A DNA stretch of 64,000 nt from [Clostridium] innocuum (GCA_012317185.1 CP048838.1:4526001-4590000), one strand, 5' to 3'; counted from the first letter of the stretch, positions 1 through 9,447 are shown. The notes: a model not told the origin generated them from the sequence alone. Made by a program: numbers and translations.

Positions 1-657
1 TGCGGTGCCTTAACGGGTCTGGTCATGGGAAATTTCGAGCAGGGGCTTGTTATCGGGGGAACACTGGAACTGGTATGGATGGGGTTTATCAGCTATGCCG
101 GTATCATCAATGGAGAAACGCGTATCGGGGCGATTTTAGGAACTTATTTTGCACTGGCAACCGGAAACAGCTTTGATGTCGCGATTTCCATTGCAATGCC
201 AATCGCGATTCTGGGCGGGAACGTATCCAATGCTTATAACATTGTTGTCAGCTATCTGATGCATCGCTGGGCTGACAAATGGGCTGAAGAAGGAAATTAT
301 AAAAAAATCGGACAGTTTCACCTCGGTGTCGGTTTTGTAAAGCTGTTCTTCATGACAGCCATTGTCTTTCTTACCGTTCTTCTGGGAACCGGGGCGATTA
401 CGTCACTGATCAATGTCATTCCTGAAAATGTATTGAACGGTCTTGGCAAGGCCGGTGAAATGCTGACTGCTGTCGGATTCGGTATGCTTTTAAACATTCT
501 CTGGGACAAACGGTTTATCGGTCTGTATTTCGTCGGCTTCGCAGTTGCCGCTTTCCTGAATCTGAATGTTATCGCTATCACTATCATCGCAACAGGTCTT
601 GGCTTTGTAGCCATGTATACATCAGGTAACGAGAAGGGAGAAGACGCATATGAGTGA
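1..657 (+). CDS. PTS mannose/sorbose-family EIIC, 5'-truncated by the window edge
   Basis: Membrane channel subunit of a mannose-family PTS permease. The reading frame is open from base 1 and gives 218 residues. Family members are about 250-270 residues, so the N-terminus lies upstream of the window. The protein is hydrophobic with several membrane segments and has the glycine-rich GTLELVWMG motif typical of sorbose-type IIC near its visible start. The stop overlaps the next gene (IID) by 8 bases, which implies translational coupling. No IIB gene is visible; it is probably upstream. The substrate cannot be read from the sequence. Confidence 0.93.
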   Translation, partial: CGALTGLVMGNFEQGLVIGGTLELVWMGFISYAGIINGETRIGAILGTYFALATGNSFDVAISIAMPIAILGGNVSNAYNIVVSYLMHRWADKWAEEGNYKKIGQFHLGVGFVKLFFMTAIVFLTVLLGTGAITSLINVIPENVLNGLGKAGEMLTAVGFGMLLNILWDKRFIGLYFVGFAVAAFLNLNVIAITIIATGLGFVAMYTSGNEKGEDAYE

Positions 658-1471
658 AAAAGCATTTGAAATTACAAAGTCAGATTTACACAAGGTCTTT
701 TGGCGCAGCATGCCGATTGAAATTTCCTACAACAGTGAGCGGCTGCACAATATGTTTTATGTCTATTCCCTTACTCCGATATTTAAAAAGATTTATAAGG
801 ATGACCCGCAGGGAATGCGGGATGCACTGGTACGGCATATGCAGTTCTATAATACCTGTCCGCAATTTGAGGCAATTGTAGTCGGCATCGTTGCAGCTCT
901 GGAGGTGAAAAACGCCGAATCCTGTAATACCATGGGACCTACGATTGAAGCAGTTAAAACCTCTTTGATGGGACCTACAGGCGTAATCGGTGATGCCTTC
1001 TTTCAGACCGGCGGCTTTCGCATCATATCCGCCAGTATTGGGGCTTCTATGTGTATCGCAGGCAATCCATTTGGTCTGCTTCTCTATTTCCTGATTTATA
1101 ATGTGCCAAATTATCTGGTTCATTGGTGGGGTATTCATCAGGGCTTTAAAATGGGATCGGTCTTCATTGAAAAGGTCGTTAACTCCGGCGTTTTGCAAAA
1201 AATTACAGATTTATGTCTAATTGTCGGACTCAGTGTGGTTGGTGCGTTGACGAGTGCTTATGTGTCGTTGTCTACGCCATTACAGATCAGCTATGGAAAG
1301 GAGCCTATCATTATTCAGGAGCTGTTTGATCAAATTTGTCCGAATCTTCTGCCGTTGCTACTAACTTTGCTGTGTGCATGGCTGATGCGTAAAAAGAATG
1401 TTAAGCCTACCGTTTTAATGATCTGGGTTATTATTATTGGTGTCATTCTGGGCTCCTTCGGTATCATCTGA
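650..1471 (+). CDS. PTS mannose/sorbose-family EIID
   Basis: Second membrane subunit of the same permease, 273 residues, normal for the family. Family features include the N-terminal amphipathic stretch, the FYNTCPQFEAIVVGIVAALE region (usually FFNTxP...IxGxxxAMEE) and the LMGPTGVIGDAFF motif, which corresponds to the conserved LMGPLAGIGD loop but has TGV in place of LAG. The start overlaps the end of the IIC gene. The C-terminal third is hydrophobic. It would form the IIC-IID channel with its neighbour. Substrate unknown. Confidence 0.93.
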   Translation: MSEKAFEITKSDLHKVFWRSMPIEISYNSERLHNMFYVYSLTPIFKKIYKDDPQGMRDALVRHMQFYNTCPQFEAIVVGIVAALEVKNAESCNTMGPTIEAVKTSLMGPTGVIGDAFFQTGGFRIISASIGASMCIAGNPFGLLLYFLIYNVPNYLVHWWGIHQGFKMGSVFIEKVVNSGVLQKITDLCLIVGLSVVGALTSAYVSLSTPLQISYGKEPIIIQELFDQICPNLLPLLLTLLCAWLMRKKNVKPTVLMIWVIIIGVILGSFGII

Positions 1472-1472
1472 T

Positions 1473-2606
1473 ATGGAAGGTGCCAAGACAACAGCAAAGG
1501 AACAGGAACGCACTGCATTACTGCGGACGATTACTGATGAACCTTTGCTCATCCGTAGACTCCTACAGCATAAAAAAGAACTCACTGAGGACTTTGTTCA
1601 GCATTTTCTGACACATACAGTAAAAAAGGTTTATTTCAGCGGACAGGCATCCGGCACCTTTGTAGGAAATATGCTTGCCCCCTGTATGGAGAAATTGCTG
1701 CAGGTGGAAACAGAGGTGTGCAATCCTGCCTCCTTTCCTGAATATTTTCAATTTAACATCAATCAGCAGTATAGCCCGGATGAAATGCTTATGCTTTGCC
1801 CTGCACATTCAGGAACAACAACCGGACCGATCAGGATGGCACAGGAATGTAAACGGTTGAATATCCCTGTAGTATGTATAACTATTGATTCGAATTCTCC
1901 CCTTGCAAACCTTTCGGATATCGTCATCAATAAGCTATGCGGTTCTGAGGAAAGCTTTATCGAAACACGTACACATATGGCATCACTGCTGATAACATTT
2001 CTCTGCATCATAGAAACGGCAAATCAAAAAGAGCTCATCAGCAGGCAGCAATACACATATTATCAGCAATACTTTACCAGATTGGAAGATAATGTGAAAC
2101 AAATTATAAAGGATACAGCAGACTGGTATAAAAACCATAGGGAGCTGCTGCAGACGAAAATGGTTGCACGCTATATTGGAGCCGGTCCCTACTATGCAGT
2201 TGCACAGGAAGGTGGTTTAAAGATCGCAGAAGCTGCATCTATTGCAGCTCTTGCTTATGAGCAGGAGGAATTTATGCATACCGGGACCACACAGATACAA
2301 AAGGATACTCTATTATTTTTGATTGCTCCAGACGGTGTACAGGAAATGCGAATGCTGGAGCTGATACGCTGGTGTCGGTTATATAGCGATTATGTAATAC
2401 TAATCGCAAATCATTCTCATCCATTGAAAGATTCCAAAGCACTGCTGTGCCACTTTCAAGATGATCCGTATTGCAGCGTCATGGAGTACATGGTCCCCTT
2501 TCAAATGCTTGCTCACCTGCTTGCGGAAGATAGAGGTCTGAGTGTTGTTCATGCGGCAAATGATGGTGCATCTGCTTATTTGAAGACGCACACAGAGGAG
2601 GTATGA
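1473..2606 (+). CDS. SIS-domain sugar-phosphate enzyme (isomerase/deglycase type)
   Basis: A 377-residue protein with two SIS (sugar isomerase) domains, at about residues 50-190 (motif PAHSGTTTG, a phosphosugar-binding Ser/Thr loop) and 225-370. The ATG at 1473 lies one base after the IID stop, so coupling is likely. A TTG further upstream at 1437 would add 12 residues but lacks support. This domain pairing is found in the isomerase half of GlmS and in FrlB/GfrE/GfrF-type deglycases. Its place between mannose-family IID and IIA genes resembles the glucoselysine (gfr) operon, so an enzyme acting on an imported amino-sugar or Amadori-product phosphate is plausible. This is inference; the substrate is not determined. 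Confidence 0.82.
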   Translation: MEGAKTTAKEQERTALLRTITDEPLLIRRLLQHKKELTEDFVQHFLTHTVKKVYFSGQASGTFVGNMLAPCMEKLLQVETEVCNPASFPEYFQFNINQQYSPDEMLMLCPAHSGTTTGPIRMAQECKRLNIPVVCITIDSNSPLANLSDIVINKLCGSEESFIETRTHMASLLITFLCIIETANQKELISRQQYTYYQQYFTRLEDNVKQIIKDTADWYKNHRELLQTKMVARYIGAGPYYAVAQEGGLKIAEAASIAALAYEQEEFMHTGTTQIQKDTLLFLIAPDGVQEMRMLELIRWCRLYSDYVILIANHSHPLKDSKALLCHFQDDPYCSVMEYMVPFQMLAHLLAEDRGLSVVHAANDGASAYLKTHTEEV

Positions 2607-2609
2607 TTC

Positions 2610-2999
2610 ATGAAATACATCATAGCGACCCATGGATATCTTGCGGATGGCTATGTCAGTTCCATACAGGTGTTAACAAAAAAGAACAATATTTACGCTG
2701 TTAATGCCTATGTTGATGACAGGGATGCTGCGCTGCAATTAAAAACAATCATTGAATCCTTTGAAAATCAGGAGGAAATTATCATTTTCACAGATCTCAT
2801 GTGTGGAAGCATGACGCAGGCGGTAGCTCCTTATCTGGACAGATATAATGTACGTTGCATTACAGGAATCAATTTACCGCTGATTCTGGAGTTCGTACTA
2901 ACGACAAGCACCATTGATGACACTTATATAGAACACACTATTCAGGAAGCGCAGAAACAGATGGTGTTTGTCAATCACCTACTAAAGCAAACACAATAA
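2610..2999 (+). CDS. PTS mannose-family EIIA
   Basis: Cytosolic phosphocarrier, 129 residues, close to the usual 130-140. His8 in the motif IIATHG is the expected phosphorylation site, accepting phosphate from HPr and passing it to IIB. The FTDLMCGS segment matches the family's conserved FxDLxGGS. It is the last gene of the IIC-IID-SIS-IIA operon, starting 3 bases after the SIS gene with GAGGAGG just upstream. Confidence 0.93.
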   Translation: MKYIIATHGYLADGYVSSIQVLTKKNNIYAVNAYVDDRDAALQLKTIIESFENQEEIIIFTDLMCGSMTQAVAPYLDRYNVRCITGINLPLILEFVLTTSTIDDTYIEHTIQEAQKQMVFVNHLLKQTQ

Positions 3000-3006
3000 A
3001 GCGAAG

Positions 3007-3108
3007 GACTTATTCAAGCTGTATAAAATGCTATAATTTTGTGAAAGCATATTAACGTAAAAAACGTTAGTCGTGAATAAAGCAATTATAGCAAGCTGTG
3101 GATAAGTC
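3007..3108. repeat. nested imperfect inverted repeat upstream of the sigma-factor operon
   Basis: Four sets of complementary arms are nested around one centre: GACTTAT (3007-3013) with ATAAGTC (3102-3108), AGCT (3017-3020) with AGCT (3094-3097), TGCTATAATT (3029-3038) with AATTATAGCA (3084-3093), and TAACGT (3053-3058) with ACGTTA (3064-3069). All arms pair exactly; the segments between them do not. No T-run follows the structure, so it is not an ordinary intrinsic terminator. It fills most of the gap between the PTS operon and the sigma-factor gene. It may be a miniature mobile element, an RNA structure or a regulatory site. Confidence 0.55.
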
Positions 3109-3188
3109 TTTTTATCATGTATGCTAAAATAAATGAAAAGTAAAACCTTTTTTCAAATCAAATCGTTAAGTAAGTGAGGAGGCGGCAT

Positions 3189-3755
3189 ATGAGAGAACAG
3201 CAGATCCTGCATAAAATAAAAAAAGGCGATCAGCAGACACTAAATAACTTCATACAAGACCTCTATCCATACGTCTATTCCTTCACATATCGCAAAATGC
3301 AGGGAGACGACAGTGCAAAGGATATTACACAGGAAGTGTTTGTGCGCTTCATCCGTCAGCTTCCCATGTATCATGCGCAGGGCAAGACGCTGCATTATCT
3401 ATACCGGATTGCCAGTAACCTGTGTCATGACTATCACCGAAAAATGCAGCGTGATCTGCACACGGATATTGACAGGCAGGAAAACTTAATTTCTGCGGAC
3501 AGTGATGTACATGAAGTCATTCTTGATCAGATACGAAACGAAGAGCTTATGTATTACATAGGGGAGCTGTCTGATTCTCAACAGGATGTAATTCTATTGA
3601 AATACTACCATCAGATGACATTTAAGGAAATAGCGCAGAGCTTCTCAATTCCCGTATCCACAGTGAAAACAAGACACACGGCGGCATTAAAGCGGCTTTG
3701 TGCATTATGGAAAGAAGGAGGTTATCATGAAACAGAAACTCATACAGGTAGATGA
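3189..3755 (+). CDS. RNA polymerase ECF-type sigma factor
   Basis: A 188-residue sigma-70 family protein with only regions 2 and 4. Region 2 lies at about residues 10-80 and includes DSAKDITQEVFVRF. Region 4 lies at about 120-175 and includes LSDSQQDVILLKYYHQMT and the helix-turn-helix FKEIAQSFSIPVSTVKTR. The ATG at 3189 follows AGGAGG at 3177-3182. A GTG at 3174 would place that ribosome site inside the gene, so it was rejected. The 3' end overlaps the next gene by 29 bases. No separate zinc-finger anti-sigma gene is present. The membrane protein directly downstream is a candidate for that role. Confidence 0.93.
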   Translation: MREQQILHKIKKGDQQTLNNFIQDLYPYVYSFTYRKMQGDDSAKDITQEVFVRFIRQLPMYHAQGKTLHYLYRIASNLCHDYHRKMQRDLHTDIDRQENLISADSDVHEVILDQIRNEELMYYIGELSDSQQDVILLKYYHQMTFKEIAQSFSIPVSTVKTRHTAALKRLCALWKEGGYHETETHTGR

Positions 3756-4443
3756 GGCAGCGATGGAACAAACGATTCTTCTCTGTCAAAAAGAGCAGGA
3801 ACAATACACACAAAAAAACTGCACCTCTTTGCTACAGCTGATTCTTCGCTATATGTGGCTGGATTTTCGCTTCTATATGATCCTATCTATTATCGGACTA
3901 TTGATTTCGATACTGCTGATAACGCTGGATGCAGTCAATGCTCAGATTTACACCGCTATTTACTTTTTCATACTGGGTATTTCTGCACTTTATGAATATT
4001 ATAAATGCAGCCACTACAGGATTCTGGATATCATCAGTCCTGTTTACCTGAATCCCTGTCGCGCCTTCCTGATTCGTACAGCCGGTATCGCCTTAAACGG
4101 GCTCGTGATGTCTTTTATATTACTGGTGATATTCATCCTTAAAGAATCCTGGATTCCTGCTGATTTTATCATGACCGGTATCGTTCCGCTGTATGCCATG
4201 CAAATTATTTTTACACATTTACTACACAGAATCAAAGGCTATATATCCGCACTTGCCACATACTCCATGTTTTATTGTATATATCTTTTTATATACAGTC
4301 AGTATATCCGGTACATGATATCCAATCCTCAGGCGGTGCTGGTTATACTTATCGTTTCTTGTTTAACGCTTTTCAATATGCGGCAGTTGAATAAAGGGAT
4401 GTCGGATACAGAAAGGAGGCAGCAAAAATGGAGCTGGTTATAG
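3727..4443 (+). CDS. membrane protein of the sigma/ABC operon
   Basis: A 238-residue protein I cannot assign to a named family. It has about 40 polar N-terminal residues followed by roughly six hydrophobic segments (first near residues 45-70). The start follows AAGGAGG and lies inside the end of the sigma gene. Its own end overlaps the ABC ATPase start by 16 bases. The tight overlaps say the three products are made together. Possible roles are a membrane component of the ABC transporter or a membrane-bound anti-sigma factor with a cytosolic N-terminal tail. The sequence does not decide between them. Confidence 0.85.
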   Translation: MKQKLIQVDEAAMEQTILLCQKEQEQYTQKNCTSLLQLILRYMWLDFRFYMILSIIGLLISILLITLDAVNAQIYTAIYFFILGISALYEYYKCSHYRILDIISPVYLNPCRAFLIRTAGIALNGLVMSFILLVIFILKESWIPADFIMTGIVPLYAMQIIFTHLLHRIKGYISALATYSMFYCIYLFIYSQYIRYMISNPQAVLVILIVSCLTLFNMRQLNKGMSDTERRQQKWSWL

Positions 4444-5300
4444 AACATATCAATAAATCATTCAAAAAGAATCAGGTGCTGTATGATGTAAATTTAACGA
4501 TTGAAAAGGGTGTACATGGCTTACTTGGAGCAAACGGAAGCGGCAAAACAACGCTGATGAGAATTCTTTGCGGACTGCTTCCAAAGGATGGCGGCAGCAT
4601 CAGCTATGACGAAATAGACGCTTTAAAACAGTATGATGTCTATGCGTCAAAAATCGGATATATGCCACAGCATTTTGGTTTTTATCCGCACTATACCGTC
4701 TATGAATTCCTGGAATATATGAGTATTCTGAAAAATCAGTCAAAGCAATACAGCAGAAAAAGAATTGACGAGCTGCTGCATATTTTGCATCTGGAGGATA
4801 AGCGGAAAACAAAAATGAAACAGTTATCCGGCGGTATGCTGCGTAGAGTGGGAATCGCACAGGCACTTCTAAATAAACCGGAGATTCTCATACTGGACGA
4901 GCCGACTGCCGGGCTGGATCCAAAGGAACGCATTATCTTCCGCAATCTGATTGCATCCCTCTCACAGGAATGCATCGTTCTGCTTTCCACGCATATCGTA
5001 AGTGATATCGAAACCATCGCAGACGATATCATCGTTATGAAGGAAGGAAAAATCATTCTTCATGATACACCAAAAGAGCTACTTCATACTATGAAGGAAA
5101 AGGTATGGCAGGTAACACTTCCGAAAAAGGAGGCACTCTCTCTTATGGCTTCCCATATTATCGTAAAGAGTCATAATGTTGATAATGACATCGAACTGCG
5201 TATTGTGGCTGATGATTGTCCACATACCCTGGCTCATAATATAACGCCTGATCTGGATGATCTTTATTTATATTATTTTAAAGAAGGTGATTCCCTATGA
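4428..5300 (+). CDS. ABC transporter ATP-binding protein
   Basis: A 290-residue cytosolic ATPase. Walker A GANGSGKTT is at residues 34-42, the Q-loop is YMPQHFG near 85, the signature LSGGM is near 133, and Walker B is ILILDEPTAGLDP, followed by the switch motif LLSTHIVSD. The order and length match the export-type (ABC-2/bacitracin-like) ATPases. It overlaps the membrane-protein gene upstream and the permease downstream (ATGA), so it powers that permease. Confidence 0.95.
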   Translation: MELVIEHINKSFKKNQVLYDVNLTIEKGVHGLLGANGSGKTTLMRILCGLLPKDGGSISYDEIDALKQYDVYASKIGYMPQHFGFYPHYTVYEFLEYMSILKNQSKQYSRKRIDELLHILHLEDKRKTKMKQLSGGMLRRVGIAQALLNKPEILILDEPTAGLDPKERIIFRNLIASLSQECIVLLSTHIVSDIETIADDIIVMKEGKIILHDTPKELLHTMKEKVWQVTLPKKEALSLMASHIIVKSHNVDNDIELRIVADDCPHTLAHNITPDLDDLYLYYFKEGDSL

Positions 5301-6757
5301 GACGATTGATTCAATCTGAATTTAAAAAGATTTTCAAAAGCAAAGTCAACATCGTATTGCTGCTTATCCTGTTTATCTTCAATGGCTACCGCACCTATCA
5401 GGTTTACCATCAGCCACTGCAGTACCGCACTGATATCGTCATGAAGGATGAAAACGGAATAGAAAGAAAAGGACTTGCATATTGGAGGCTGGCCGATCAG
5501 ATTCAACATTCCTATGCGGGAACACTCAGTGAAAAGACCATACAGCAGATGGATAAAGACTTCCGCGCTATTATGAACAAGTATACAGAAACAACGCTAG
5601 ATGAAGAAAAAATGAAAGCTGTATATGGCGATAATTATGAAACCTTACTGAAAGACGCACGCAGCGGTAAGTACACCGGTAAGGAAGTCAATGAATTATT
5701 TGAAAACTATATGCAGATCAGCGGAGGTATTTCCTATGAGGAAATCGAAGGAAGCGACAAAGTAAAGGTACATGTTGAAGATTATTTAAAACATGATGGT
5801 GTGCGCCAGCTGTATAGCAATATCTATGATTATTATATTGAGGATAAAAAGGATGTTGCCGATTATGAAAACTTCTCTTCTGACGCCCAGAGAAAGTGGC
5901 TTCATCCGGATCAGTTAAGTAAGGAACAGCTTAATATTGAGATTGCCGGCTTTGAGTATCCGGACAGCATATACGATGCCACGATGGAGAATTTCATAAA
6001 CCGTTATAAATCAGCCTCTCATGAGATTGACAGCAATATTCCAAATACACTGTTCGTTGAAGCATTGTATAATCTGGAATTCGCTTCGCTGCTTATTCTT
6101 GTTATCATTCTGGCAAATACCTTCGCTATGGAGAAGCATTATAAGACCTATCAGATTATGATTCCCACAGCTGCCGGAAACAAAAAGATAACTGCGGCAA
6201 AGCTGTGTGCAGGTATATTGCTTGCGCTTGGAATCGTACTCATACAATTTCTTATCGTATATATCATGTCCTGTATTTTCCTTCCACTGCGTGATCTGAA
6301 TCTGACTTATTATTCCCAGTCGCAGGCATCATTGAATATCACAGCCTATGTATTTACTTATCGAACGCTGATTGTGAATGCTATGCTGCTGATCAGTATC
6401 GCATCAATAGCAACCGCCTTTATCACTATGCTTTTTTCCTATATCATAAAGAATCGTTTTGCGACAGTGATTCCACTGCTTCTGGTGACGCTGATTAGTG
6501 GATTTACAGGCTTTTTCAATCAGCTTTTGCCAGGCATGGTGATTGATCAGTTCTTTCCTTCCCAGATGGTACATTTCACACAATTTTTCAAAGTTGCATT
6601 GAATCCGCATCTGGGTGAAATGCTGCCGTATTTCAGTATTGGCGGTTATTCGCTGGCCTGGAAGAATGTTATTATGCTGTTCTGGATAGTTTCGATTGTC
6701 ATCATATCCCTGTGTATGCTTCAGCATTCCCGCAGGCATGTGAAGAATTGCAGCTGA
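5297..6757 (+). CDS. ABC-2 type transporter permease
   Basis: A 486-residue membrane protein. One hydrophobic segment lies near residues 15-35. A polar region of about 200 residues, predicted outside the membrane, follows, and then about five hydrophobic segments run from roughly residue 255 to 475. This is the shape of ABC-2 exporter permeases with a large extracytoplasmic loop. The start overlaps the ATPase stop by 4 bases. Exported substrate unknown. It is the last gene of the sigma-membrane protein-ATPase-permease operon, which suggests envelope-stress or antimicrobial-peptide export under self-regulation; that is inference. Confidence 0.9.
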   Translation: MRRLIQSEFKKIFKSKVNIVLLLILFIFNGYRTYQVYHQPLQYRTDIVMKDENGIERKGLAYWRLADQIQHSYAGTLSEKTIQQMDKDFRAIMNKYTETTLDEEKMKAVYGDNYETLLKDARSGKYTGKEVNELFENYMQISGGISYEEIEGSDKVKVHVEDYLKHDGVRQLYSNIYDYYIEDKKDVADYENFSSDAQRKWLHPDQLSKEQLNIEIAGFEYPDSIYDATMENFINRYKSASHEIDSNIPNTLFVEALYNLEFASLLILVIILANTFAMEKHYKTYQIMIPTAAGNKKITAAKLCAGILLALGIVLIQFLIVYIMSCIFLPLRDLNLTYYSQSQASLNITAYVFTYRTLIVNAMLLISIASIATAFITMLFSYIIKNRFATVIPLLLVTLISGFTGFFNQLLPGMVIDQFFPSQMVHFTQFFKVALNPHLGEMLPYFSIGGYSLAWKNVIMLFWIVSIVIISLCMLQHSRRHVKNCS

Positions 6758-7423
6758 TAAGCAAGATCATTGTATTTTAAAATATAACGAGCTGAATAGA
6801 CATATACTGCCAGGAGTCGATATCTTGACTATATGGAAAAGAATATGTTGAATGTTATGGCAAATTAAAGAGGTGTTTTCCTTTTTGTTTGACTTATGCT
6901 TTACTGGATGCATATCGTGAAACCAATCAAGGAAATACTGTGGGCATGCTTTTCTATGAGAGGAATAGCAGATATATGCTGTATCGCCTGCAATTTTTGC
7001 AAATATCGACAGCAGTAAATTTGAAAAAAAGATAAAAGAAAACACCTATGTAGCTAACGGACAGAAGAGCTTGTTTCAAATATTTAAAACGTAAAGGTCA
7101 CACATATGGCTATCCTGTGTGATAGAACTTCAATACATGTAGAAGCGAGGGAAGCGAAATTGAATACGGAAGTTTCAAAATCTATTGTATAACAATGGAC
7201 TGAGGAACTTCTTTTTTATATTTATCTAAAAGATCAAATAATATGACTGCATGTAAAAATAACAGACACGAATGATATTCTTTGCTGATTTTTATATAGC
7301 ACTTTACAGATGTGGAATATTTATTAGTAATCTTTTAGTTTATTTCATTTATTATACGTTATAATACTATTGGTATATAAGTGTAGAATAATATAAAAAA
7401 TAACAGATTACTGGAGGTGAAGT
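6758..7423. other. gap without a supported gene; possible decayed coding sequence
   Basis: No open frame with a ribosome site is present. Around 6890-7080 short peptide stretches in different + frames look codon-like but are broken by stops and frame changes, as in a decayed gene; I could not name a family. The last 100 bases are AT-rich and must hold the promoter of the PRD regulator that follows. Confidence 0.3.
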
Positions 7424-9370
7424 ATGGTGGCGAATGATAAGCTAAAGATGTTTTACATGATACTGCTCAACAGTGAGGAGAGTATTCCTGTATCTTATTT
7501 CACAGAAAAGCTCGCGATTTCCGCAAAGACAGCTTATAATTATCTAAAGGAATTAGACTTTGAATTAAAACGATTTGATTTGAAGTTGGTCAAACAGAAA
7601 CAGCAGGGCTATCTGCTAGAAGGCAGTGCTGAGGAGAAACGTAGATTTCGAACCTATCTTGATCAGGATTATCTCAACCAGGACTTTACAGAAGCCAGGC
7701 GGCAGGAGTTATTGGAAAACCTTTTGATGAGGGATCAGAAGGTATCTGTGAGAACGCTGGAAGAAAAATATCAGGTATCCAAAAGCAGTATCGTAAATGA
7801 TCTGGAATATGTAGATAGAAGTCTTCAGAAAAATGAATTGTTTCTCACAAGAGATAAGAGTGGGACTTACGTAAATGGGAAAGAACAGCATATTCGCAGT
7901 GCTAAGCGGAATTATGTATTTGAACAATTTAAATCGAAAATTTCTTCTAAGGAAAGCTATGATCTGCAGACCTGTGAAAAAATACTAGCCTCCTATGTAC
8001 ATAAAAATCATATGGCAATTGCTGAACAAATGATACATTTTGTGACAGATAAGCTTTCCTGTGAGCTGATGGATGATATGTACTATTATCAGATATTCAT
8101 TCAATTTGCTATTTTTCTTGACCGCATTGCAAAGATGCACTTTCTTGTTCAGACGACCTATCGCCCAGTCGTATCAGAGCTGCACAGATTGAAAACTTGG
8201 CCTGTAACAGTGGAATTATCAAAATGGCTGAAAGATGCACATCATATTGAATTAAAAGAACAGGATATACGCTGGCTGAATGCCCGTGTTTCCGGTGTCT
8301 ATCATGAAAACACATTACATTATACAGGTACGAGAACGGATGAGATAAGAGAACAGCTTAGAGAATTTGTAGAGACGATTTCTAACGTACTGGGAGAAAA
8401 CTTGATTGATGATGATGAGCTTTTGAAGGGGCTTGAGCTTCATGTAGTTCCCATGGTAGCGAGGATAACGAATAAAATTCATATCACAAATCCATTCCTT
8501 CCCCAAATCAAGGAACAGTATCCCGCCCTATTTTCCGTCTTGGTTCTGGCTGCGGCGACCTTTGAGAATAATTTTGGTGTTCATTTATCTGACGATGAAA
8601 TAAGCTTTCTGCTTATCCACGTTCAGGCATCTATTGAACGCCTTAATCTGTCAAAGAAAATTGCAATCGTCATTCATTCAAGCGGCGCAAGTGCTGCCCT
8701 GGTAGAAAACAGAGTAAAGCGTAATTTGCCGCGCTTTGATGTTGTTGAAACATTTAATATTGATGATTTAAAAATGGCCTATCTGGATGAGTTTGATTTT
8801 ATTATTTCTACGATACAACTTGATTATCATAAAAAGCCTGCTATTCTAATTTCACCCCTGGTTGATGCATATGACGTACGCAAAATAAATCAAATCTATA
8901 TGGGAAGTACAACACAGTCAGATGAGAACATAAAAAATCTACTTCTGGAAATGCTGGATGAACAAACCTTATTTATTAACCAGAATTATAGTAGCAGTGA
9001 TGAAATCCTGCAGAAAATCAGTAGTATTCTAGAATGCAACGGCTATGTGATAGATGGTTTTCTGGATTCCATGCTAAGCAGAGAAAGAATTTCACCTACA
9101 GAGGTAGGTAATGGTATCGCGATACCTCATGGCATCACCAAATATGTACTTAAGGAAAAAATCGTAATCATGACTTTAAAAAAACCTGTGCTTTGGCATA
9201 AAGAGAAGGTGGATATCATCATCTGTCTGGCTTTCAGCTTCCAGAATAAGGAACGCTCAAGAAAATTGATTAGTAATATTTACCGTATTATTAAATCACA
9301 TGAAACGATACAAAGTATTCGCGATTGTAAATCAAGAGCGGAATTCTATAATATAATTGAAAATTTATAA
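7424..9370 (+). CDS. PRD-domain transcriptional regulator with EIIB-like and EIIA domains (MtlR/BglG type)
   Basis: A 648-residue PTS-controlled activator. Two N-terminal DNA-binding helix-turn-helix domains cover about residues 1-140. PRD1 covers about 165-275 and PRD2 about 290-400. An EIIB-like domain follows at about 405-490, then a fructose/mannitol-type EIIA domain at 505-648 with the active His in NGIAIPHG. The EIIB-like domain reads AIVIHSSGASAALV, where the usual CGxGxxxS loop would carry the phospho-cysteine, and no Cys is present. The start follows CTGGAGGTGAAGT. The operon directly downstream (manA, EIIA, EIIB, EIIC, mtlD-like) is the likely target, with activity set by phosphorylation on the PRD histidines. 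Confidence 0.92.
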   Translation: MVANDKLKMFYMILLNSEESIPVSYFTEKLAISAKTAYNYLKELDFELKRFDLKLVKQKQQGYLLEGSAEEKRRFRTYLDQDYLNQDFTEARRQELLENLLMRDQKVSVRTLEEKYQVSKSSIVNDLEYVDRSLQKNELFLTRDKSGTYVNGKEQHIRSAKRNYVFEQFKSKISSKESYDLQTCEKILASYVHKNHMAIAEQMIHFVTDKLSCELMDDMYYYQIFIQFAIFLDRIAKMHFLVQTTYRPVVSELHRLKTWPVTVELSKWLKDAHHIELKEQDIRWLNARVSGVYHENTLHYTGTRTDEIREQLREFVETISNVLGENLIDDDELLKGLELHVVPMVARITNKIHITNPFLPQIKEQYPALFSVLVLAAATFENNFGVHLSDDEISFLLIHVQASIERLNLSKKIAIVIHSSGASAALVENRVKRNLPRFDVVETFNIDDLKMAYLDEFDFIISTIQLDYHKKPAILISPLVDAYDVRKINQIYMGSTTQSDENIKNLLLEMLDEQTLFINQNYSSSDEILQKISSILECNGYVIDGFLDSMLSRERISPTEVGNGIAIPHGITKYVLKEKIVIMTLKKPVLWHKEKVDIIICLAFSFQNKERSRKLISNIYRIIKSHETIQSIRDCKSRAEFYNIIENL

Positions 9371-9426
9371 CAGTAATTCTATAAACAAGCCACATATCAA
9401 TTGCCGAGAAACTTACTCTTATTAAC

Positions 9427-9447
9427 AAACGCTCATTGTAGCGTTTT
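9427..9447 (+). terminator. intrinsic terminator after the PRD regulator
   Basis: Stem AAACGCT/AGCGTTT with a 6-base loop, followed by TCTTTC. Short but perfect. It separates the regulator from the manA operon. Confidence 0.55.

Noticed and set aside
6767..7045. 92-codon minus-strand open frame after the ABC permease
   Set aside because: No ribosome site or family; the region reads better as non-coding or decayed sequence.
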